NCBI GenBank assembly: GCA_000708835.1
Contig: DF237320.1
Location: forward strand, 37,479-92,656
Reading direction: 5' to 3'
DNA: 55,178 bases
DNA from: Klebsormidium nitens
Lineage: Eukaryota; Streptophyta; Klebsormidiophyceae; Klebsormidiales; Klebsormidiaceae
In this document: positions 1 to 10,172 of the stretch, piece after piece
Layout of the letters: every line of letters starts with the position of its first letter
How positions within the stretch are numbered: the stretch's first letter is position 1
Notes under the pieces: generated by a model
What the model saw: the letters and a program-made list of their open reading frames with translations, nothing else
Told to the model about the DNA's origin: nothing
Databases searched by the model: none
Made by a program: the position numbers and the translations under genes

Positions 1-2366
1 CAAGAAGGCACGTGGCGAAGGATCCTCCTGGTCCAGTATACGGTCCAAACAGCTGTGAGATACGTGGCGGCTACTACTTCCAGAGGGCATAAAGTCGTTG
101 GGTTTGCTTTTGACACGTGACTGTAGATACGGGCTGCAAGGGGGTTTTGACAGGGACGTAAGTGCTTTGTGCCCAGTTTAGCCAAAGAGGGTACTTTTGA
201 CACAGTCAAGAGCATGTAGAATTAGCTTAATCATACAGTAGTTCAGAGGACCCGTCTATCAACACTTGCAAATGTCAATCTGTCCTTTCCGGTGACATGC
301 GTCTGTATCTTAGTAGAGAGGTCGCATTGCAAAATTTCTTGACAAGCGACTCTAAGAATTTTGACAACAGAATAACAACAATCAAACAAAGTCTACCCCG
401 AAAGTGTGAAAGTGTTAGATCTTGGGTTAGTGGCTGAACTAGTACTCATAAACTTTGTGACTACATTACGAACGCACCTATCCGTTTACGGTTGGTCGAC
501 CATTGAGCGGCTAGGCGACCAGAACTTGTGCACGGTACGTCTCCAAAGTTCGAGAGGGCAACGCCCGGTCTGACTTGGCCCTTCTTAGAGGCATTGTACA
601 GTAGAGTCCCACGAGATTGAACTGGCTGATCGCTGGCAAACGTGCTAGCACGGTTCGAATCCTATCAGAACTGTCGACTTGACGGTGGCCCGAGGGTCTC
701 AACTCGATGGCATCATTGCAACGAATCAAACTAGCTCCCTCAGGGCTTGTGCACTAGGCTCACGGCAAACTCGAATGCCGGGCCGGACTCACTGTGACGC
801 ATCGGTACCGTCCCGTAAGTCAGTGTTCAAGGTACTACTACCCCCCAACTTGGACGATTTGCAATCAGCTGAACCTTCTTGTCCAATGAGATATCTGATT
901 CGCTTGCATCTATCATCATTGTCATTCGATTGTGATACTGATGCACAACTAGCTAACCGACAGCCGCGGCCGCTGCCAGTGCGCGTGGCAGGCACGTGGC
1001 TATATGTACGTGTGGATATGACCGCATGACGTAAGACATTTCATTTAAGTGATATGTAGCTGCCAGAGACTCTGAGATCAGCCGCCACTGATCATGCAAA
1101 TGGCAGATCGAACTTAGTAGACGGTTTGAGCTCACTGGCAGCTTCCGATCCGGCGTAGTGAATCACTGCAGCCTTTCGATTAGCCAAATAATCAGTCACG
1201 GTGGCCCCATGCATATAGTGCCGCGATGCCGCCGCGTGATACGGCCTGTAGGCCAGAATTGGCAATGAATTGTTGTTTTAACGTATACAGGGCGGGCCGG
1301 GCGGCCCGCCGCGATCCGACATGACAGTTTTAGTATCGATTGGTATGCACCTTGAACGGCACTAGGCCGGCCAGCGCGCTTTCAACTTAAGACTCGAGCA
1401 ACGTGCGCGCGGGTTTCCAACGCATACATAGCTGGTGGCGCGCCACCCGCATGGGCCGCGGGCTCGACCGTCCCAAACAATCAGTCAATGAATCGACCCG
1501 GGACGGAGGGACGTACTACGGGAAACCCCAATGGATGCTTCTCTCTTTGAATAAGAGGGGTGACGCCACGACCTTCCCTCCTTCTTCCCCTCTTCTCCTC
1601 ACGGACGAAGAAAGCCATTCTCTCCTCTGACATTCAGGCAAATCTGCCAGTCACAATCATAATAATGTGAGATTGTTCGACGAGCTTCAATTGCTTTTGG
1701 AAAAAGCCATAGCGAGACACGTGCGCCGCTGCTTGTAGTCCAGCCTTTGGTGTCGGGCAAAGATATGAACGTCATTGCACTTCCTGGGTTGAAACCACAA
1801 GCAATCGAAGCTGATGTTTATCTACTCAATTCTGCCCTGACTGCAAGTCGTTGCAGGTTGTCGGCATATATGGCAGGTAAACAGCTTGTGACATTGACAG
1901 CTTGTAACTTTGACAACAGAAGCCTTTTCCAGTGTTGGTCGGAAAAGAACAGGTTCAATGGGGCGATCCTGATGAAAGTCGTAGCAGAAGTCTTGAAGGG
2001 CCTTTCTCTAAAAGACGTAACCTGGGTGAACTTCTAGGTAGCTATAGCTGGCTTTGCCCCCATATCAGCACGTGAGGTCCTCCTTGTAGCTGGAAGTCGT
2101 CTGGGTCTTCTCATGTTTCTACTTTGTTAGCGAAAGGCACCACCATCAGGGCACTCCCCTCAGACGAGCCTTCTCTGTGGAAGCATCTTAGGCAAGCTAC
2201 CAGGAGATTCGTTAACCAGCAAAGCTCTTGCTGAATGGTTAAAAGAGCTTCTCTCTTTGACCAATGGATGTATAATTAGTACTAGATGCATCTAGGCCCC
2301 GCTTCATGGAAGACAGATACATTAGACGCGGTGTCTGAACAGCTCTTCACATTCGAATTCGTACAG
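1..2366. other. No gene recognised; 5' flank of cupredoxin-kinase locus
   Basis: I see no convincing exon here. A 96-codon frame ends at 2037 but has no ATG at its start, no recognisable domain and no family resemblance. A GC-rich near-perfect hairpin lies at 1291-1310 (8-bp arms GGCGGGCC/GGCCCGCC). The signal-peptide exon expected upstream of the cupredoxin exon at 2367 was not found; it should end in a phase-1 donor. Confidence 0.4.
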
Positions 2367-2939
2367 TTTCGGCGATCATTGTCACCATTGAGTGGAAGGT
2401 GCCCATCTCTTTGACGGACACCGTCATCATTGGGGACACCATCATTTGGAGCTGGGCCGACACCGCCCCCCACGACCTCACCTGTAAGCTCCTTCATGAG
2501 GCTGGCATAGTGTCAATTGAACGAAGCAAACCTGCCAGTTTGAGAGCCTCTTGCCTTAAGATTCTTTCTCTTGGAGGACAGACTCTGGCTATCAACCCGC
2601 GTTTTCGATGCTTCATTTCCTTATCTAGCTGTCCAGGTTTCCGTGACCATGTTCCAACATTTGCACGTGACTCCACAAATCAGAGATATACACCAAACCA
2701 TTGGGGAGGCGTTCCGTGGCTAAAAATCACGCCTCCTCAGGCTTTCCCCTACTCCTCTGCAGTTCTGACTTACCCCGCTGGCTTTACTAGCATTGCGACC
2801 AACGGTGTAGAGGGGCTCATGATCCCCACTACGCCAGTCCGGGGGCCTGTCAATGTGAGTTTCCATCCCAGTCTACCAGGGGAGTACACCTACCGGTACA
2901 GTGTTCACTCTTCCATGACTGGAACACTCACAGTGCTGG
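2367..2939 (+). CDS. Cupredoxin module 1 (two exons), copper Cys replaced by Tyr
   Basis: Two exon halves (2367-2483 and 2763-2939) encode one blue-copper (cupredoxin, amicyanin/plastocyanin-like) domain. The first half ends in the strand GDTIIWSWADTAPHDLT, whose PHD histidine (2471-2473) fits the first copper ligand. The second half carries the C-terminal ligand loop as YRYSVHSSM, where the usual Cys of C-x-x-H-x-x-M is Tyr (2897-2899); His (2906) and Met (2915) remain. The acceptor before 2367, the internal donor (CCT|GTAAGC) and the internal acceptor (CTCTGCAG) look good. All borders are phase 1. The downstream donor expected at 2940 reads AT instead of GT (GTGCTGG|ATAAGC), so joining to module 2 appears blocked. 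Loss of Cys predicts no type-1 copper site. The cupredoxin call is strong; expression is unproven. Confidence 0.65.
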
Positions 2940-3421
2940 ATAAGCATTGTAGTCGCAAGTACAGTGTCTATTAGAGCAAAGGGTTCAATTTGAACGGTAG
3001 TGACCAAAACGTCTAGATGGCCAGAATGTCTAGATGTGCTGATCAGAAGTCATTGATCATCTTTTCGAATGTGGATATGGGTCACACCGTGACTGGGCAA
3101 CGTCACTCGGTCGAAGGGAACGTTTGACTACTTAAACTGTAATGATTCAACTCCAAGCCTAGGATTCTTGACACGATTCGGGCCGAGCCACGTGCAGGTG
3201 GTTTTGGGAGCTCCGAGTCGCTCTTCAGCACTCGTTGGGGGGGTATTGCTGATGCACCGTTGGATCGAGTTTCCTGTTTGCTGACGGTCGGATCTGCAGA
3301 TCTGAAACTCGTTCTTGCGTACACGAAGAGTGAACACGGTTGAACAGGCACCGTAGCCTGCGCGCTGAAGCTCACAGCATTTCACATGCATGGCCTCTGA
3401 CCACTTCTTATTGCCGTGCAG

Positions 3422-4142
3422 CGTCGGCGGTTGTAGTCACGTATGCCTGGAAGGTGCCAACCATTCTGACCAACACCATCAATCTCGGGGACACTGTCGT
3501 TTGGAACTGGGCCGACAGCGGCCCCCATGACGTTACCTGTAAGATCCTACTAATTTTAGTGTCAACTCAATCACTGCAGCAGATCTGCCACCGTGTAGAT
3601 CCGCGGTTTTGGTCCTTTTCCGTATAGTTAGCTGGCCCTTTTTGACCCACCGAGTTTCTCACACACCGTCAGTGCAATCCAGTCAAGAGTGGTCAGGGCT
3701 TGATGGGCTTGAACCTTTCAATCCTGGCCCCCTTCATTGTATCGAAGATCCCTACCGTTCAATCAGAGCTTTGAATCGCTTGAGACCCTTTTCAAACCTT
3801 GATATTACGTCAGTTTGACCCGGCGCACCCTCTCACGCTCCGTCTTCTCACCCCCTCTAAATCTGTCTTTCGTATCGTGACCATGTTTCGACCGTGGAGA
3901 TGTTTCTTCACCTCTACAAGACCCACAATACCCAAGATCGTGACCCTTCTCTTCTTCCTTTGCATTTTTGACCTATCCCACTGCATTTACCGGTATTGCC
4001 ATCGACGGAGTGGTGGGGCTCACAGTCCCTCCCATACCAGTCAAGGCCCCCTATAACGTGACTTTCCACCCCACTCTGCCTGGGACGTACTCCTACAGAT
4101 GCAGCGTCCATTCGTCTATGACGGGAACGCTCACAGTGCTCG
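3422..4142 (+). CDS. Cupredoxin module 2 (two exons), ligands intact, acceptor mutated
   Basis: Two exon halves, 3422-3538 (117 nt) and 3966-4142 (177 nt), have exactly the lengths and phases of module 1, so this is a tandem duplicate. The ligand set is complete for a type-1 copper site: His in PHDVT (3526-3528), then Cys (4100), His (4109) and Met (4118) in CSVHSSM, the C-x-x-H-x-x-M spacing of amicyanin and pseudoazurin. The acceptor before 3422 (GCCGTGCAG) and both donors (CCT|GTAAGA and CTCG|GTAAGC) are good. The acceptor before 3966 reads TTTGCAT where module 1 has CTCTGCAG, so the two halves may not splice. The final phase-1 donor matches the phase-1 acceptor of the kinase exon at 4708, giving ...TVL-Gly-PDVGN. 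The module is most simply read as the ectodomain of that kinase. Confidence 0.65.
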
Positions 4143-4707
4143 GTAAGCCCCGGGTCGGATTGAGCTGGAAAGAGGGTGTATTCAAAACGAAGGAATAAAG
4201 ACTTCTTTATCTACTGTCAAAAAATAAAAACGTGCGTTTGGATTTGAGATCATATGTGAGCAGACCAGGGTCGTTTGGGGAGCGGACTCCAAGTGCCAAA
4301 CGTTACCCTATGGAGTTCAGCGACGTCTCTTCATTTGCTGGTTCATAGTCGCCTCCGTTAATCATCACGACCCAGACCGGCAGCTTTGAGCTTTCTAAGC
4401 TTTGTACTAATTTCAAAAATGACAGAAGTAGTCTGAGAGGGGTCAACTTGAACTTCGTCTCTTCTGAGAGTTTCTCTTGATCAACTTGTGCTTCAAAGAA
4501 TTGGAGAATACGCAAACGTGAAACTATACATCTCCGGCTCGAAACCACAGATTGCTTTGATCTCCGAGTTCCCTCTACAAGATCTAAGTTACTGGTTCAG
4601 GCCGCCTCACTGGGCCGTGGACTTCCAATATGGCCACGGAACGCTGATTCAGACAATCGGTGACCTGAGAAAACAAGCTTTGAAAAGTGACGTTACCATC
4701 TGTGCAG

Positions 4708-6242
4708 GTCCTGACGTGGGCAATATGACGCTCGGAGGCGCCACCATCACATCATCCACACCTGTACCGCTCCCATCTCCCCCCTCCAGTTCAAAAACGT
4801 TTCCAACGACAATCGCAGTTGCGGGCGGTATCGCTGCCGCAGCCATTATCATAGAAGCCTTAGCTCTTGCGTTGCTTCGCTGGAAAAGGCAGAGGAGTCG
4901 CCGACGTCCTTCCGCTAGGCCCTTGGACTCTGATGGAAAGGCTTTCGATCCCACGCAAGCCCCAACGTTGCCTGCTCGAGGGAGTTCCGGGCCGGTGTCG
5001 AGAGGGCTGCTTGACAATTGGTCCGACAGCGGACGTCAACCTGGGCCGGTCCTCTCGGATTCGTACTTGGAAGAGAGAACTCCGAAACCCCAACCGACTC
5101 AATTGGGAATGACTCAAAGGCCGCCAAAACCTGAGTTGCAAGAGCAATATACGCTGCGGCAGCTTCAAGCGGCCACCAATCATTTTTCAGAGGCTAGCGT
5201 CATCGGCGGCGGCTCATTTGGCGTGGTCTGCGAAGGTGTTCTAGCGGATGGTTCGGTGGTGGCTGTAAAGCGGTTGAGGAAGCGATTCGGCATCCGCCAG
5301 AGTGAAGAGAAGTTGTGGAGAACGGAGGTGGACGCCCTTGGCAAGATGAGGCAAAAGAACCTGGTGTCACTTCTGGGAGTGTGCCTGGAAGGGGACGAGC
5401 GGCTGCTCGTATTTGAGTTCTTTCCCAGAGGTAGCCTGAACAGGCGGCTGCATGAACCTCGGGAAGAGGAGCCCGTCCTTACGTGGGCAGAGCGCATGTG
5501 CATTATCCGCGGCATCTGCCGAGGCCTGTCTTATCTTCATCACGACCTCCGGCCTCCAATGTTGCACAGGGACATCAACGCCGCCAATGTTTTGTTAACG
5601 GACGAGGAACCGTTGGAGGCCTGTATCGCAGACTTCGGCCTCGCGCACTTTGTGCAAGACGTGGGAACGAATACTTCGACCATGGTAAAGGGCACGGTTC
5701 CTTACATGGCCCCCGAATATCTGCACGGTGGGGCGCGGTTCCTCTCGCCAAAGTGCGACGTTTACAGTTTGGAATCCTCCTCTTGGAAATAATAAGCGGA
5801 CAGCCAGTGGTGAGGCAACGAGAAGACGGCACAGTTGAGCGCCTCTCAAAGCTGGCCGCCAAGTTGGTCGGGCTAAGAAGGGAGTTCGAATGGTGGATCC
5901 GAAGTTGGGAACGGAGTACGATACGCAGGAGGCGATGTGCTGTATCCACGTGGCCATGGCATGTCTCAGAAACAAAGTGCCAACAAGCGACCAACCATGG
6001 AGCAGGTTGCCATAGATATAACTCAGGAAGTATTGCGGCGAAGCGACTTCTTGGCGGAAGATTCGGGATCAGAAGTCTCGACGTTCCTGCAGGGTACTGG
6101 GACGGATTCTGGATCTGGGTCGTCCCCGTTTCTTTCAAGAGCTAGGACCACCTGGTCTGCTGCAAGATTTATTACTCCTAGGTCGAAGCAGCTAGGCCTG
6201 AGCTTTATAGCAACCTCGTCACAAGGAGGCCCGGCCTCCTGA
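4708..6242 (+). pseudogene. Receptor-like kinase exon: TM helix plus Ser/Thr kinase, frameshifted
   Basis: The exon starts after TCTGTGCAG in phase 1. It encodes a Pro/Ser-rich stalk, a transmembrane helix (about 4798-4863) with a basic stop-transfer (RWKRQRSRRR), a cytoplasmic linker, the juxtamembrane motif YTLRQLQAATNHFSEASVIG typical of plant RLK/Pelle kinases, and a kinase domain. Visible motifs are the Gly-rich loop GGGSFGVV (about 5205), the VAVK lysine (5268), HRDINAAN with an RD pair (5565), DFG (5631) and APE (5709). After KCDVYS the frame breaks near 5769. FGILLLEIISGQ continues in the next frame, VDPKLG (5893) in another, and KRPTMEQV (about 5985) in a third. Each break fits one missing base (T, T, A). 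With the splice lesions upstream the gene may be a pseudogene, or the assembly has indels. The kinase identity is secure. Confidence 0.8.
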
Positions 6243-6966
6243 AAAACCTTGAAGTAATTCTTCAGCAGCCTGATTAGCGTCAGCGCATGATGTGCCTTTG
6301 GTCGCTCTCCTTATGATATACTTCTCTCATGATTCAAGACATTTGGAGTGGCTCTGTTCGTCCTTCTAGTCTCATAGCATTCGAATGCATCTGATTGATA
6401 CCGTGGTGCTTTGTCGTTGCGTGAGGTCACAATGGTCTTTTTGATGCTGCGCGCCAGACCGTCGATCAATTGAGAGGATGGTGGCCTAGCTAAACAGTTT
6501 AAAAAAAAAGAGTGTATCATGCATGTCCAACCGATCCGATCGAATATGGTTCAGTGCGCACGCATACGAAGTGCGCCGCAAAAAGTTCGTAAGTTTCAAA
6601 ACAGACACCATCAATCTGATGTAACTTGGTGCGTGCTCTAAACGGCGACACTGACCCGGTATCTGTGACCGTCGCGTACATCCGGCCAGTTTGACACTCG
6701 TTAGTGAATATGCTGTGGAAATGTGACTCAGTGACTGAAGTTTTCACGCGGCTTGCTTTAAATTCGTGCGCCAGCACGCAAGAGAATGATGTCACGCAGA
6801 TCAGGCCGTATAATGCGCATGCTTGGCTTTCCAGGTACGTCACTCGCGCCCGGTACTTTAGTCTGGAGAAAGCAGACCGGCGGCGCTCAAACGAGACCCA
6901 AGTGTGTTTGAGACCCAAGCATCTGAAGTCCTTGTTGCAATCTTCCTCGTCTGTACAGACAAATAG
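6243..6966. other. Intergenic, no gene recognised
   Basis: This is the spacer between the kinase stop and the transporter fragment. Frames on both strands are open for up to 187 codons, but I see no family motif or convincing splice structure. There is not enough room here for the missing N-terminal two thirds of the transporter downstream. Confidence 0.3.
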
Positions 6967-7242
6967 CTTCCCCCGATCGAGTTCCCGACCCGCCACACGC
7001 TCGACATGTGGCTGGTCAAACTGCTGACCGCGGTGGGCGTCGAAGCCGCGGCACACCAATTCCGCTGCTGGGGACGACACATCACACTGACGACGCTTAT
7101 CTTGGGCGTCGCCCTGGGCATCTCGGAGGCAATCCCCGACAACTCGGCCAAAGTGCTGCTAGTGACCGGGGCCACCGGGGTGTGCATGCCAGGTGTCGTA
7201 CGTCATACCCGTGGGAAACCACCTCATGCTCTACTTTGAAAT
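6967..7242 (+). pseudogene. AAAP-type amino-acid transporter fragment, one frameshift
   Basis: A probable exon after AAATAG encodes FPTRHTLDMWLV, then a hydrophobic helix (ITLTTLILGVALGISEAI), then VLLVTGATGVCM. In the next reading frame it continues as VSYVIPVGNHLMLYFE and ends at a strong donor (GAAAT|GTAAGT, 7243). The order PxR...helix...(V)GAT...P matches the region around helices 8-10 of amino acid/auxin permease (Aa_trans, AVT/SNAT-like) carriers. The frame changes at 7189-7192, consistent with one extra base. The N-terminal part of a carrier of about 450 residues is absent, so this is a 3' remnant or a misassembled gene. A possible further exon after TTTGTGTTTGCAG (7984) could continue it, but the product is unrecognisable. 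Confidence 0.45.
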
Positions 7243-8646
7243 GTAAGTGCCGCCGCCTCTAGTTGAAATTGGGTCCCTTGTCGCGTTGCTCTGCTAATGG
7301 CAACTGGTCTTCTCATTTTTTAATATGAGAATCGAAGCAATCTGACAAGATTGAGTTGGTCAAGCTGGATTGACTGCCGGTGCTGGAAGCTTCGCGGAAA
7401 GGGTCTGCACCCACCGGAAAGTGGCTAAAGTCCTAGGATGCTGTCCATGCCAGCGTGGAAAGGGGTGGAACCCTGTCAAAAGTCCCAACAGTTGGTCGAT
7501 ACGCCAATCTTCAGCTGCTACGCTAACATGATCCGTTTGCCAGCCTCTACGGTTTAAGGGGTTCCTAAGTATCACTGTTCCGAGATTTAAGAAGAGAGAA
7601 TTCTTACGAGAAGACGTCGAGTGGGCCTGCTTGTGCGCTCGGCAGCTGAGCAGCTTTGGGGGCAAGGTGTCTTTTCTACGGATATGCAAGCGTGAAGCAC
7701 ACTCCCTTTTTTTTCATTCATGAAAGTGGATGTCCCTCACAAGCGGAGACAGTGCATTGAAGCGTTCCTTTCGTACGACGTAATGATCGTCTGCTCTATA
7801 ACATTTGAAACCTTCGTCTCCACGCACGAAGACTCTGCGCAGACACGAAAACGTTTTTCTCAGGGCGAATGATCTGGATGTCTTAGACTCTCAAGGACAG
7901 CTTCCCTAAGCCCCCTCTTTTAGGCCCCAGTGGCTTCGCTTCCCGTGCCTATTCGCATCCAGACTTCAAGCTTTGTGTTTGCAGCACCCGGTGTCAGCGC
8001 CGGCTCAAAGCGGAGCTGATGCGGAACTTGTCCCTGCACGGAGGAGACGTCTCCGTGCACTCGCAGGTGGTCTCAAGCACCGGCTTAGTCGACCGGTTGC
8101 GTCTGCGGGATGCCCCGCCTGGTCGAAAGCGCTGCTCCAGCATCTTTTTGAATACCGGTCTTAAGATTTCTTGAAGGAGGACTGTGTTTGCTAGTACGGC
8201 ACGATTCACAGGCGTTCCACCTTGCTCGTCTCCGCAATTGACCGGTTGCTGAAATGTCTGCCGTTTAGCCGAGGACCGATGAAGTCCTTGTTAAGCGGTT
8301 CAACATGGTATGTGATCAGCTTGAGTGCGATATTCAAGGAGGACGGAACGAGCAGCTAGATCCCACATCATTTGCCTCGACTCTGAACCAGTAATGGCCT
8401 CCGCAACCCCGGGCCAAGTCCCTCTGAAAGATGGTTCGTCTCTTTCAGAGTGACCACTGCTTTGAATCCGGCGAGCAAATCAGCGAGTTCTTTGGAGTGA
8501 TCGTGGGGGACAGCAAGCTCTCCACCTGCTTAAAACGAGCGTCCAACAGGCGCTGGGGCGGTCCCTTGAAAGGTGTTGATCCTTTCCTTCTCATCATCCC
8601 TCGTCATTTCCCGGATTAAGATCTTCTGTACATTGAAGCCAAACAG

Positions 8647-8950
8647 CTTTAACCAACACCTAATCATCGATGATATGGTCCCTCGCTTTGCCCTCGCCCA
8701 GTACCGCGGCCACGTGCTGCTCAAGGAGCTTCAGAACCTGGCCGTGCCTCTGAAAGAGGCGCTCCCCCCCCTGGGCCCCAACTCCGAAAACGGCCCCCCC
8801 AACGTGCTCGAGTATCGCAAAAAGCCCACTTACCCCGGGGCGTTCGGGACGCTGTACGAGGCCGTCACGCAAGTGGGCGCCCCGCTTCTAGTCCTCGCCG
8901 TCGGCGTCTTCTGCAGCGTCGCTGCGCTGACAACCATCAACACACTGTAA
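8647..8950 (+). CDS. C-terminal exon of a membrane protein, possibly the same transporter
   Basis: The frame closes at TAA 8948-8950 and has strongly biased, GC-rich codons, unlike the flanking DNA. It encodes a hydrophilic loop (MVPRFALAQYRGHVLLKELQ from 8674, then a Pro-rich stretch) and a C-terminal transmembrane helix, VGAPLLVLAVGVFCSVAALT. A final helix followed within a few residues by the stop fits the end of an AAAP carrier, and the exon lies 1.4 kb downstream of the transporter fragment on the same strand. It could instead be an independent small membrane protein starting at ATG 8674. The upstream acceptor (AAACAG, 8646) is only a guess. Confidence 0.4.
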
Positions 8951-10172
8951 AATAAGGGCAAGTATCGGTGATAAACTTACGATTCCAGTGCCAGCGCTTT
9001 CGGCCCTCTGCTTAGTACTGTCCGACAGGGTGCACAGTTTTTACTGATGGAAATAAGTCTGCTTGGTGGAAAGAGGCGCACTTTCGACAGCCGAGTAAAT
9101 ATATGGGGAGAAGAAGTAGGTCGATACGATTTCTTATTTAAGTTAGCCACTTGTAAGCGTCAAAAGGGCGAGTTAATTTCTGTAGGAAGAGGCAGACGGA
9201 TCCACAACAAAGCATGCAGGGATCGCAGACAAGAAGTCGCACCCTTGGCTACAGCTCTAGCAGTCTAGGCCGTTGGCTTCAGTCGTCAAACGTGGACAGG
9301 AACGTATATACGATAGTGTGAGGTGAAAAGGAGTCGGGGTCATGATGTTAAATGCATCCCGGCTTTTGCACACAGAATTTGATATTTGGCTATATGCCAT
9401 AGAGTGTCATATGCAGATTCCGTTACGTGACAGTGACTGTACGACGGCTGCCGCAATTGCCAAGTTGGGCAAATGCATGCACTGAATAAGGCTTATGCGC
9501 GATATGACCGGGTGCCGGCCCGGCCCGGCCCGGTCCGGTTTCGCTTGGCGCGCCATGCCGCCCTCACCGTACATGCGGCATCGCCGGAGTTGGTCAAGCG
9601 AGTTCTGAAGAACCATAGTTGAAGCCTTGAAGGACTCTGTACAAGCAGGAGTATGCCCTCAACATTCAGGTTGCATGAATGATGATTGATGTTTTCTTCT
9701 TACGCGTACAATCAATCCTTTCCGACTCAACAGCTAGTGGATTCTGAATACGAAATGCATCATTGCATGGTCACCGTCCCGGTGACCGTACAGTACTGGC
9801 CACTGCCACAAGGAATCGAGAGGACTGCAGGAAACTGGCCGATATGCAGTGGGATTACATGGATGAGCAACCCTCCTCATTCTGAGACTCAGTGGCAGAT
9901 CAGAGAGCCGTGACGGTCGTCCTTGTTTGAACGAACCGAAGCAGCTCTAAACCAATCAAGGTTGTTCGCGAGCTAGGAAACAGGCGTGAAGGGGTTTCTA
10001 GCCTTTTGATTGGGAGGTGAGCTTGAACCAGTCCGTGTTATAATCAGCTTCATGAAGACATCCGGCTTGAGTTATAGATCCACAGTCACGTAACTCAGAA
10101 TGAAACGTGTAACGGAGTACCCTGCGCGCGTGCTAGAGGGAAAGCAAGAACCAAGATATCCGTCTTGCTCAC
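8951..10172. other. Intergenic, no gene recognised
   Basis: No exon is supported. A short GGCCC-type microrepeat lies near 9515-9535. Further 3' exons of the minus-strand cysteine-rich gene should lie here, because its last visible exon ends in a donor, but I could not find them. Confidence 0.3.

Noticed and set aside
600-675. GGTTCGAATCC, a tRNA T-loop-like sequence
   Set aside because: No D-arm or A-box upstream at tRNA distance and no matching acceptor stem.
1747-2037. 96-codon plus-strand frame as the missing 5' exon of the cupredoxin-kinase gene
   Set aside because: It starts at TTG, has no signal peptide or helix, ends in a stop and offers no phase-1 donor.
2367-6242. Reading the cupredoxin modules as plastid plastocyanin
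   Set aside because: The ligand loop is C-x2-H-x2-M, not the C-x2-H-x4-M of plastocyanin, and no transit peptide is seen; the phased join to a kinase exon points to an ectodomain.
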